From Marinospirillum perlucidum (GTDB lineage: Bacteria; Pseudomonadota; Gammaproteobacteria; Pseudomonadales; Halomonadaceae): 64,000 bases of DNA. The notes beneath the pieces were generated by a model. That model searched no databases. It was given only the letters and a program-made list of their open reading frames with translations, and had not been told where the DNA came from. Made by a program: the position numbers and the translations under genes. The stretch is taken from NCBI RefSeq assembly GCF_003336805.1, contig NZ_QFWJ01000001.1:248001-312000 (forward strand). Direction: 5' to 3'. Shown here in pieces: positions 27,858 to 34,972 of the stretch (positions within the stretch are counted from its first letter, which is position 1; every line of letters begins with the position of its first letter).

Positions 27858-28304
27858 TCAAATCCAGGCAGCATCCCAGAAGCTGTAATTTCTGACAGAG
27901 TTGACTAACCCTGCTCTAAGCGGATTGCCTAGAATATATCTGGCCAGATTTTTGAGATCTTCTTCCTGTCGGATCTGATGATCATGAAACCCCTCTTGCC
28001 AGACTCTTTTTAGCAATGGCTGCTGGCTGCCGAGTTTTTTCGTGGCTTGGCTTTTTACAAAACGCACTGAGTTGCTCAAAGTAACCTCCTCACCGAGTTG
28101 CATTAACCAGTGAAAATGATCCGGCATGATTACGTAGCACCAGGTGAACACCCGGGGTGATGTGGCGCCCAGGCTCAGCATTAAGGCCCTGGCTGCATTA
28201 AAATCCGCAAAGATGGGGTTCCTGTGGTGAGTATTGCAGGTAACTAGATATATTTGATTAGGCGCAGAGATTCGGCCTTTACGCAGTCGATGGGAAGCGG
28301 GCAT
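27858..28304 (-). CDS. REP-associated tyrosine transposase (RAYT, Y1_Tnp/TnpA_REP)
   Basis: 148 residues, complete for this family. The metal-binding HUH motif is present in MPDHFHWLMQL (about 62-72), and the catalytic-tyrosine segment is NLARYILGNPLRAGLV (about 118-133). RAYTs are single-copy, IS200-like enzymes thought to spread REP/BIME elements. It is embedded within an array of such elements: two units on its left, five on its right, with 25 and 99 bases between gene and nearest REP. No IS200-type terminal structure other than the REPs is visible. Confidence 0.88.
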   Translation of the reverse strand: MPASHRLRKGRISAPNQIYLVTCNTHHRNPIFADFNAARALMLSLGATSPRVFTWCYVIMPDHFHWLMQLGEEVTLSNSVRFVKSQATKKLGSQQPLLKRVWQEGFHDHQIRQEEDLKNLARYILGNPLRAGLVNSVRNYSFWDAAWI

Positions 28305-28403
28305 AAAATCATCCTTGGTTTAGTATCCGCTTATTGAATCTAGGTCAGAATAGATTAAGTGCAAGCTTTGATTTGATCTGGGAACCTACTTATTTATTGT
28401 GTC

Positions 28404-29000
28404 GTGGGAGCGCACTCCGTGCGCGCTGGGAGGAGTTGGCAACCAAAACCCTGAATCCTCGTGCTCGGAGAGCACTCCCACATTGATCTTCAAGCCTCTT
28501 GTCTCCTGGCAGCCAGATTTATTGTCTGGTCTAGTGGGAGCTCACTCCGTGCGCGCCGGGAGGAGTTGGCACCCAAAACCCTGAAACCCTCCTGCTCGGA
28601 GAGCACTCCCACATTGATCTCCAAGTCTCCTGTCTGCTCACAGCCTATTTATTATCCGGTCTGGTGGGAGCGCACTCTGTGCGCGCTGGGAGGAGTTGGC
28701 AACTTAAACCCTGAATCCTCGTGCTCGGAGAGCACTCCCACATTGATCTCCAAGTCTCCTGTCTGCTCGCAGCCTATTTATTATCCGGTTTGGTGGGAGC
28801 GCACTCCGTGCGCGCAGGGAGGAGTTGGTAACCAAAACCTTGAAACCCTCCTGCTCGGAGAGCATTCCCACATAGGTCTTCAAGCCTCCTGTCTGCTCGC
28901 AGCCTATTTATTATCTGGTCTAGTGGGAGTGCATTCCATGCACGCTGGGAGAAATTGGCAACCAACCTCTGAAACCCTCGTGCTCGGAGAGCACTCCCAC
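28404..29000. repeat. REP array A, right block (five units)
   Basis: Five tandem units with a 129-131 bp period. Direct REPs start at 28404, 28534, 28664, 28793 and 28923; inverted REPs start at 28460, 28591, 28720, 28850 and 28979. The spacer between them (CTGGGAGGAGTTGGCAACC...CTGAA) is also conserved. The outermost unit has accumulated most changes. An open frame running through this block (28461-29054) is only translated repeat. Confidence 0.92.
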
Positions 29001-29125
29001 ATTGATTGGCCAGCCTTTTGCCACCTGGAAACCTGCCAAGTTTTATTCCCCTAATTCCAAAGGAGTCTGTAGAATAGATTTCTTGCATGGAGTTGTTGTG
29101 GATACCTGAAATCAGGAGTAATCAA

Positions 29126-29791
29126 GTGCTGGAGTTATTGATCGCAGGGGGCTGGGTGCTATTGCCGTTAGTGGCCAGTTCAGTGCTGGCGGTGGCCATC
29201 GTGCTGGAGCGTCTGTGGAGCTTGCAGAGAAAACGCATTCTACCTCCGGGTATTTTGGTCAAGGCACTGGGTCAGGTGCAGTCCTCCACTGATCTGACTG
29301 GCCTTCGACTCAGCTCTCCGTTGGGCCGGGTCCTGGCTGCCGGTTTGGCCCGTCAAGGGCAGGGCGAAAGCCGCATTCGCGAAGCCTTGCAAACGGCTGG
29401 CTCCCATGAAGTCCACCTGTTGGAAAAATACTTGAGCCCGCTGGGGTCGGTGGCAGCGATTACTCCCCTGTTGGGGTTGCTGGGTACTGTTTTGGGGATG
29501 ATTGATGTCTTCCAGCAACTGGACTTGTCAGCCGGGAATGCCCAGCAACTGGCGGGTGGAATTTCCAAGGCCCTGATTACCACGGCTGCTGGCTTGACGA
29601 TTGCTATTCCTGCACTGGTCATGCACCGTTTTCTCCTGCGCCGGGTCAGTGATCTGGTGGTCGAGCTGGAAGAAGCCTCCCAGCAGCTGCTTGATGCCCT
29701 GACTCCTGATCATCCGGCCAGTTTGCACCTGCATGGCGATGCCGATCTTAAAGCCCCCAGTACAGAAACCAACACCACCGCCTGGGATTGA
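29126..29791 (+). CDS. exbB: ExbB/TolQ-family proton channel subunit
   Basis: 221 residues from GTG 29126, chosen because AGGAG (29114-29118) stands 7 bases upstream and the product then begins VLELLIAGGWVLLP, matching the family; an ATG at 29087 has no such signal. Three membrane helices: about 5-27, 105-135 (SPLGSVAAITPLLGLLGTVLGMI) and 148-172 (ISKALITTAAGLTIAIPALV). With ExbD it converts proton motive force into work on TonB-type or related partners. The neighbours comEC and lpxK reproduce Pseudomonas PA2984-PA2981. Confidence 0.9.
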   Translation: MLELLIAGGWVLLPLVASSVLAVAIVLERLWSLQRKRILPPGILVKALGQVQSSTDLTGLRLSSPLGRVLAAGLARQGQGESRIREALQTAGSHEVHLLEKYLSPLGSVAAITPLLGLLGTVLGMIDVFQQLDLSAGNAQQLAGGISKALITTAAGLTIAIPALVMHRFLLRRVSDLVVELEEASQQLLDALTPDHPASLHLHGDADLKAPSTETNTTAWD

Positions 29792-29861
29792 GCAGTAAAA
29801 TGCTTCTGTTCGTGTGATGAGCGCCTGTGAGCACAGATTTAATTCCCGATTAACTTCTGCT

Positions 29862-29957
29862 CTTCCTACTTCCCTGTAGGTCGCCAGCGAAATTAAGCGA
29901 AAAAACGGAGTTTACATTAAGTAAATGAGTATTTTGAGATTGATTTCAACGCAGTAT
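29862..29957. repeat. 96-bp dispersed intergenic repeat, copy 2
   Basis: Ungapped partner of 22524-22619. It separates exbB from exbD, which are normally adjacent or overlapping, giving a 197-base gap here. Confidence 0.8.
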
Positions 29958-29988
29958 CGCAAAGCGTAATAGCGAACAGAGGCTTTTT

Positions 29989-30402
29989 ATGCAATTCCGC
30001 CGCCAGATTACCGAACCCGTTCAGGTCAATATCACGCCGCTGATTGACGTGGTCTTTTTGCTGCTGATTTTTTTTATGATCACCACTCAATTTCCCGATC
30101 AGCAACTCAACCTGCAATTGCCCGAGTCCACGACAGCCAATCCGGTTGAAGCAACCGACCCGCGGCCGGTTTTTCGCCTGGCTCTCTTTGCCGGGGGAGG
30201 CATGCAGCTGGATGATCAGGAAATTGCGGATCAGGATGCCTTGATCCAGGCACTGCAACAACGCCTGGAAGAAAACCCGGAGCCGGCATTACTGATTCGT
30301 GCAGAGGAAGACACCACTCACCAGCAGCTGGTTCAGGTGCTGGATACGGCCCGTTTATTAGGCATTCAGCGTTTGCGTATAGCCACCCGGCCTGAGGAAT
30401 AA
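29989..30402 (+). CDS. exbD: ExbD/TolR-family proton channel subunit
   Basis: 137 residues. Short cytoplasmic N-terminus, single membrane helix at about 18-35 with the essential aspartate at residue 20 in ITPLIDVVFLLLIFFM, then a periplasmic domain ending VLDTARLLGIQRLRIAT. It works with ExbB in a proton-driven motor. Followed 12 bases later by lpxK, as in Pseudomonas. Confidence 0.93.
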   Translation: MQFRRQITEPVQVNITPLIDVVFLLLIFFMITTQFPDQQLNLQLPESTTANPVEATDPRPVFRLALFAGGGMQLDDQEIADQDALIQALQQRLEENPEPALLIRAEEDTTHQQLVQVLDTARLLGIQRLRIATRPEE

Positions 30403-30414
30403 GGATTACAAGCG

Positions 30415-31437
30415 ATGCAATTGCAAAAGTGGATTGAAAGCCATTGGTACGCCCCCAGCCCCGGTCCTCTGAAATACCTGAGTAGTCTGGAGGGGTTTTA
30501 TTGCAAGCAGGTGAGTCAGCGTAAAGAAGCCTACGCCAAGGGGACCAAGAAAACGACCCGCCTGAGGGTGCCGGTCATTATTGTCGGCAACCTGAGCGTG
30601 GGGGGAAGTGGTAAATCACCTGTCGTTGCCGCCCTGGCACGCTTTTTCCGTCGCAAGGGGTATCAGCCAGGTATCGTTAGTCGTGGCTATGGCAGCAAAA
30701 CACGCCGTTATCCTTTTCGCGTTGAGAGTGACAGCTCCGTCAAGGAGGCTGGCGATGAACCCCTGATGCTGGCCCGCCAGACGGGTCTGCCGGTGGCCAT
30801 CGATCCGCGTCGCCCCCGAGCAGCCGAACTGCTGCTGGAAGAAGGCTGTGATCTGATTATTGCCGATGACGGGCTTCAGCACCTGGCCCTGGAAAGGGAT
30901 ATTGAAATACTGGTAATTGATGGTCAGCGTGGCCTGGGCAATGGTCATTGTTTACCTGTGGGTCCCTTGCGTGAGCCGCCTGAACGTCTGGGGCAGGTGG
31001 ATTGGTTGCTGTGTCAGGGGGAGTTGCAGCAAAAATTACCAGAATTTCCTGATCAGGATGCTATTTTGGCCGAACGATTTTTTTCATACCGGCTGGAGCG
31101 AATCGGCTGGCGCCGGGGTGATGGGCTTTGGCAAAGTGAGTGCCCTTTTGAAGCAGGGCAGGAGATTCATGCTCTGGCGGGAATCGGGCATCCGCAGCGT
31201 TTTTTTGATCAACTAGCAGCCCTGGGTTTGCAAGTGCTTCCCCACCCGCAGAAAGACCATGCCAGCATGAATGAGCAAACCCTGGCCTTGCCCGGTGATC
31301 AACCGATCGTCATGACCGCCAAGGATGCCGTCAAACTGGGGCCCTGGCTGACGGAGCGTCACTGGGTGGTGGAAGTGGAAGCTCATCTTCCTGAAGCTTT
31401 TTTAGAGCAATTAAGCCGCCAGGTAGCAGCCTGTTAA
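30415..31437 (+). CDS. lpxK: tetraacyldisaccharide 4'-kinase LpxK
   Basis: 340 residues. The P-loop GNLSVGGSGKSP is at about 58-69, and the segments GDEPLMLARQTG and IIADDGLQHLALERDIEI are LpxK signatures. It phosphorylates the lipid A disaccharide at the 4' position on the inner membrane. It is cotranscribed with exbBD upstream and, at one remove, with ycaR and kdsB of Kdo synthesis. Start ATG 30415. Confidence 0.96.
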   Translation: MQLQKWIESHWYAPSPGPLKYLSSLEGFYCKQVSQRKEAYAKGTKKTTRLRVPVIIVGNLSVGGSGKSPVVAALARFFRRKGYQPGIVSRGYGSKTRRYPFRVESDSSVKEAGDEPLMLARQTGLPVAIDPRRPRAAELLLEEGCDLIIADDGLQHLALERDIEILVIDGQRGLGNGHCLPVGPLREPPERLGQVDWLLCQGELQQKLPEFPDQDAILAERFFSYRLERIGWRRGDGLWQSECPFEAGQEIHALAGIGHPQRFFDQLAALGLQVLPHPQKDHASMNEQTLALPGDQPIVMTAKDAVKLGPWLTERHWVVEVEAHLPEAFLEQLSRQVAAC

Positions 31438-31483
31438 GAATTAAAACTGGCAGGATGGAACCTCAAGGGTTACAATAACTTCC

Positions 31484-31762
31484 ATGATCAAGAGCTTTCT
31501 ACACAAAGGGCTGCAAAAGTTCTATCAAACTGGCAATACTTCAGGGAATCAGAAAAAACACGAAAAGAAGCTTCGTCTTATTCTTACTAATCTGGATCAG
31601 GCTGAAAAACCAGATGATATGGACTTGCCAGGTTTATTGATGCATGCCTTGAAGGGAAAGCGAAAAGGTTGCTGGTCGGTCCGGGTAAGGGGCAATTGGC
31701 GAGTGACCTACAGGTTCAACGGAGTGAATGTAGAAGTTGTCAATTATGAGGATTATCACTGA
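31484..31762 (+). CDS. higB: HigB-type toxin (RelE superfamily)
   Basis: 92 residues. The pattern MIKSFLHKGLQKFYQTG at the start and WSVRVRGNWRVTYRF plus VEVVNYEDYH at the end is the HigB ribosome-dependent mRNA interferase type. Its stop overlaps the antitoxin start by one base. It is inserted between lpxK and ycaR, which are adjacent in Pseudomonas. Confidence 0.9.
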   Translation: MIKSFLHKGLQKFYQTGNTSGNQKKHEKKLRLILTNLDQAEKPDDMDLPGLLMHALKGKRKGCWSVRVRGNWRVTYRFNGVNVEVVNYEDYH

Positions 31763-32058
31763 TGGCAATGTTTAATCCAGCACATCCTGGAGAAATCCTG
31801 AAAGAATTGGTTATCGAAGCAATGGAATTGACAGTGACTGATGTTGCTGAGCATCTGGGTATTAGCCGCAAAACGCTATCGAAAATACTCAATACCCGAG
31901 GCTCGATAACGCCTGAAATGGCTGTGCGCCTTGAGCTGGTTTTTGGTAAACCCTCGGCGGATCATTGGCTAAGGCTGCAGAGTGCTTATGATCTTTGGCA
32001 AGCGCGTCAGCAACAAGACCACTTGGGTGTTTCACCCTACAACCTTCAAACAGCATAA
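31762..32058 (+). CDS. higA: HigA-type antitoxin
   Basis: 98 residues with an HTH_3/XRE domain: HPGEILKELVIEAMELT, then the helix-turn-helix VTDVAEHLGISRKTLSKILN (about 28-48). HigA neutralises HigB and represses the pair. The toxin-first order is the usual higBA arrangement. The last 20 residues are variable. Confidence 0.92.
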   Translation: MAMFNPAHPGEILKELVIEAMELTVTDVAEHLGISRKTLSKILNTRGSITPEMAVRLELVFGKPSADHWLRLQSAYDLWQARQQQDHLGVSPYNLQTA

Positions 32059-32076
32059 AACCTATAGGCGTCAAAA

Positions 32077-32271
32077 ATGGATAAAAAACTGCTTGCTCTT
32101 CTGGTCTGTCCCGTCTCCCACGCAGCGTTGGAATACGATAAGGAAGCCCAGGAACTGGTTTGCACTGCATCAGGTTTGGCTTATCCGATTCGTGATGGCC
32201 TTCCGGTCATGCTGGAAGAAGAAGCCCGAAGCCTAACGCCTGAAGAGCGCCTGGAAAAAAAGGGCCATTAA
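32077..32271 (+). CDS. ycaR: Trm112/YcaR family protein
   Basis: 64 residues: [39 protein letters not shown]. It is the small protein found between lpxK and kdsB across Gammaproteobacteria. The zinc-ribbon CPxC of the E. coli form is reduced here to CPVS, as in some Pseudomonas members, so metal binding is doubtful. Two bases separate it from kdsB. Exact function unknown. Confidence 0.92.
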   Translation: MDKKLLALLVCPVSHAALEYDKEAQELVCTASGLAYPIRDGLPVMLEEEARSLTPEERLEKKGH

Positions 32272-32273
32272 GC

Positions 32274-33065
32274 ATGTCCAGTACAAGCTTTAGTGTCGTC
32301 ATCCCCGCCCGCTATGCCTCTTCCCGCCTGCCGGGCAAACCCCTGCTGCAAATGGCCGGCAAACCCATGATTCAGCATGTCTGGGAGCAGGCTCGAAAAA
32401 GCCAGGCACGGGAAGTTATTGTGGCCACAGATGATGAGCGCATCGCTGAAGCCGCCCAGGCTTTCGGTGCTCGCGTGTGCATGACGCGCAGTGACCACCC
32501 CAGTGGTACAGATCGTTTGCAGGAAGTGGCAGCCCAATTGCAAATGCAGGCCGGTGAGATACTGGTCAATGTTCAGGGCGATGAACCGCTACTGCCGCCC
32601 GCGCTGATTAACCAGGTGGCTGAGAACCTGGCCAGCCATCGTCAGGCCAGTATTGCCACTTTGAGTGAACCCATCACCGAGATAGCAGCCGTTTTTAACC
32701 CCAATATCGTCAAGGTGGTGACAGATAAAGAAGGGCTGGCGCTTTACTTCAGCCGTAGTCCTCAACCCTGGACGAGAAACCACTTTCATCATCGCGGTCA
32801 GGGCAATTACCAGCCGGAAAGTCTGCCTGCTGATTTTCCCTACCAAAGACACCTGGGGCTTTATGCCTACTATGTTGATTTTCTCAATCAATACGTGACC
32901 TGGAAGCCAGCGCCCCTGGAAGAAGCTGAACAGCTGGAGCAGCTTCGCGCCCTCTGGAATGGCCATCGAATCCATGTGGCCCAGGCTTGTGAACAGCATC
33001 CTCACGGGGTGGATACTGAAGAAGACTATCTTCGTGTGAAAAAGCATTTAGAAAGAAGCGGTTAA
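32274..33065 (+). CDS. kdsB: 3-deoxy-manno-octulosonate cytidylyltransferase KdsB
   Basis: 263 residues. N-terminal [17 protein letters not shown] (nucleotide binding) and the sites [11 protein letters not shown] and HLGLYAY are typical. It activates Kdo as CMP-Kdo for the LPS core. It is the end of the exbBD-lpxK-ycaR-kdsB gene row. Confidence 0.96.
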   Translation: MSSTSFSVVIPARYASSRLPGKPLLQMAGKPMIQHVWEQARKSQAREVIVATDDERIAEAAQAFGARVCMTRSDHPSGTDRLQEVAAQLQMQAGEILVNVQGDEPLLPPALINQVAENLASHRQASIATLSEPITEIAAVFNPNIVKVVTDKEGLALYFSRSPQPWTRNHFHHRGQGNYQPESLPADFPYQRHLGLYAYYVDFLNQYVTWKPAPLEEAEQLEQLRALWNGHRIHVAQACEQHPHGVDTEEDYLRVKKHLERSG

Positions 33066-33069
33066 AGCC

Positions 33070-33336
33070 ATGCCGACCTTGAGCATGTTTTACGGGATCA
33101 TTATCAGAATGTATTTTGCTCCCAAAGAGCACCCGCCAGCCCATTTTCATGCCTATTATAATGAACATGAAGCGGTGATTGATATTGAGAGCTGCGAGCT
33201 GGTGGATGGTTATCTCCCGACCAAGCAGCTAAGGTTGGTTTTAGCCTGGGCAGAAATTCATCAAGAAGATTTACGTGCTGACTGGATGCTGGTTATGAAT
33301 CAGGAAGCTCCTTTCAAAATAGAGCCATTGAGATGA
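33070..33336 (+). CDS. DUF4160 protein
   Basis: 88 residues. The pattern MPTLSMFYGIIIRMYFAPKE followed by HPPAHFHAYY is the DUF4160 hallmark with its HxHxxY element. Function unknown; DUF4160 is commonly paired with DUF2442, as here (10-base gap), and the pair has been suspected to be toxin-antitoxin-like, which I cannot test. It lies between kdsB and miaE. Confidence 0.85.
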   Translation: MPTLSMFYGIIIRMYFAPKEHPPAHFHAYYNEHEAVIDIESCELVDGYLPTKQLRLVLAWAEIHQEDLRADWMLVMNQEAPFKIEPLR

Positions 33337-33346
33337 GAGGGTTACT

Positions 33347-33601
33347 ATGTCGCCTAGAGTAGTTAATGTTTGGCCGCTGGAAGGCTATAGACTTTATGTG
33401 ACTTTTGATAATGGTGAAGCTGGGGAGTTGTCTCTGGATAGTTATCTAGACTTGGGGGTTTTTGCCGCTCTGAAGGATAAGAATGAATTCAATAAAGTAC
33501 ATGTAGCTTTTAAGACTATCGAGTGGGCGTGCGGGGTAGATCTCGATCCGGAATTTGTTTACCAGCACACCCTTAAATCCAAACCTGCCAAACAAGCCTG
33601 A
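33347..33601 (+). CDS. DUF2442 protein
   Basis: 84 residues: PLEGYRLYVTFDNGE near the start, FKTIEWACGVDLDPEFVYQ near the end, the DUF2442 consensus. It is the partner of the DUF4160 gene upstream. Function unknown; some DUF2442 proteins carry DNA-binding extensions, but this one is the minimal form. Confidence 0.85.
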   Translation: MSPRVVNVWPLEGYRLYVTFDNGEAGELSLDSYLDLGVFAALKDKNEFNKVHVAFKTIEWACGVDLDPEFVYQHTLKSKPAKQA

Positions 33602-33608
33602 TATTTGC

Positions 33609-34256
33609 ATGACCATCCAAGAAGCTGCCATTCAGCCCCCCGAAATCCCTGAAATTGATGCCTTTCTTCTTTGCTCGACACCCCAGGCCTGGGTCGATAA
33701 AGCCCTGGATAACCTGGACATTCTGCTGATCGACCATGCCCAGTGCGAAAAGAAGGCCGCGGCTACGGCCATGAGCCTGATGCACAAGCATCTGGATCGC
33801 CCGGAATTACTAAAAAAGATGTCCCAACTGGCGCGTGAAGAGCTGCTGCATTTTGAGCAGGTGGTCAATATCCTGCAGGAAAGAGGCATCGACTATAAGA
33901 ACTTGAGCCCGGCACGCTATGCCGAAGGCCTGCGTCAGGCCATGCGTACCGATGAGCAGGGCCGCTTTATCGATCTATTGATAATCGGCGCCATCATAGA
34001 AGCTCGCTCCTGTGAGCGTTTTGTTGCCCTGATTCCCTATCTTGACCCTGCACTGGCCAAGTACTACCGCTCCTTGGTCAAATCCGAAGCACGTCACTTT
34101 GAAGACTACCTGGCCCTGGCGGAGCTTTACGATGGCCAGAAGCCATCCAGGCAAACCCTGGAAGAACGAAAGAAAGCCCTGCTGCAAGCCGAGCAGAAGT
34201 TAATAGAAGACCCAGATCCACAGTTCAGGTTTCACTCAGGGCCCCCAGCTATTTAA
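33609..34256 (+). CDS. miaE: tRNA-(2-methylthio-N6-prenyl-adenosine) hydroxylase MiaE
   Basis: 215 residues from ATG 33609, chosen because the upstream extension overlaps the DUF2442 gene in another frame. A four-helix, ferritin-like di-iron fold is indicated by HAQCEKKAAATA, REELLHFEQV, IEARSCERF and SEARHFEDY, giving the Glu/His ligands. MiaE hydroxylates ms2i6A37 of tRNA to ms2io6A in an O2-dependent reaction. The gene ends next to REP array B. Confidence 0.93.
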   Translation: MTIQEAAIQPPEIPEIDAFLLCSTPQAWVDKALDNLDILLIDHAQCEKKAAATAMSLMHKHLDRPELLKKMSQLAREELLHFEQVVNILQERGIDYKNLSPARYAEGLRQAMRTDEQGRFIDLLIIGAIIEARSCERFVALIPYLDPALAKYYRSLVKSEARHFEDYLALAELYDGQKPSRQTLEERKKALLQAEQKLIEDPDPQFRFHSGPPAI

Positions 34257-34317
34257 TGTGTTGCACTAATTAGCGCCCCTGTTTTGTGAGAGAGCTATTT
34301 TGCTGGAAGGCTATTTT

Positions 34318-34776
34318 GTGGGAGCGCTCTCCGAGCGCGAGGGTTTGCAAGCAATTAGGATCTAATCGCGCAGAGGTCTGCGCTCCCACAGTAGCTAGAG
34401 ATATTCTTCTCGAACCCCTGTAAAGGGTGGGAGCGCTCTCCGAGCGCGAGGGTTTACAAGCAATTAAGATCTAATCACGCAGAAAACTGCATGGCCACAG
34501 CCGCTATAGAGATTCTTCTCGAACCCCTGTAAAAGGGTGGGAGCGCTCTCCGAGCGCGAGGGTTTGCAAGCAATTAGGATCTAATCGCGCAGAGGTCTGC
34601 GCTCCCACAGCAGCTAGAGATATTCTTCTTGAACCCCTGTAAAGGGTGGGAGCGCTCTCCGAGCGCGAGGGTTTACAAGCAATTAAGATCTAATCACGCA
34701 GAAAACTGCACGGCCACAGCCGCTAGAGATATTCTTCTCGAACCCCTGTAAAGGGTGGGAGCGCTCTCTGAGCGCG
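34318..34776. repeat. REP array B with two-step higher-order repeat
   Basis: Five direct REPs (GTGGGA, stem GCGCTC/GAGCGC) start at 34318, 34427, 34537, 34646 and 34755: period 109-110 bp. Units 1 and 3 carry an intact inverted partner ending GCGCTCCCACAG; units 2 and 4 carry a decayed one (AAAACTGC...GGCCACAG). The true repeating unit is therefore a dimer of about 219 bp. Confidence 0.93.
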
Positions 34777-34885
34777 AGGGTCCACCCTTGACCGAGAAGA
34801 GGTGTTTTGGGTCACTAAATAGACAAGGCGGGTAGCTGCTCAGGGTAAAAAAGCCTAAACTTTACTTCTGGCTCAGTAGTGCCAC

Positions 34886-34901
34886 TGTGATCCAGTTCAC
34901 A
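34886..34901 (+). promoter_or_regulatory. CRP/Vfr-type binding site
   Basis: TGTGATCCAGTTCACA fits the TGTGA-N6-TCACA consensus exactly. Its centre lies about 40 bases before the start point predicted from TATAAA at 34921-34926, the class II activation distance. Confidence 0.75.
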
Positions 34902-34920
34902 CTTATGCTATAACCATTAC

Positions 34921-34926
34921 TATAAA
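34921..34926 (+). promoter_or_regulatory. -10 element of the CRP-dependent promoter
   Basis: TATAAA at 34921-34926 with no good -35 hexamer upstream, which fits an activator-dependent promoter. An alternative -10 is TATAAC at 34909-34914. Confidence 0.5.
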
Positions 34927-34972
34927 ATGGATTTAAAAGATAATATTTGCACATCATCATGAGGTAAGAACT

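Larger units (their letters stand above)
34257..34972. other. 716-base intergenic region
   Basis: Holds REP array B (34318-34776) and, at its right end, a CRP-type site with a class II promoter for the TraF-like gene. No open frame worth reporting was seen. Confidence 0.85.

Noticed and set aside
27567-29030. CRISPR array as explanation of the tandem repeats
   Set aside because: Units are palindromic REP pairs with conserved spacers and a RAYT gene; no unique spacers of constant length and no cas genes.
28461-29054. 197-codon open frame through REP array A
   Set aside because: It is translated tandem repeat (HSHIDLQASCLL...); the period of about 130 bases only stays open by chance, and no start signal or family is seen.
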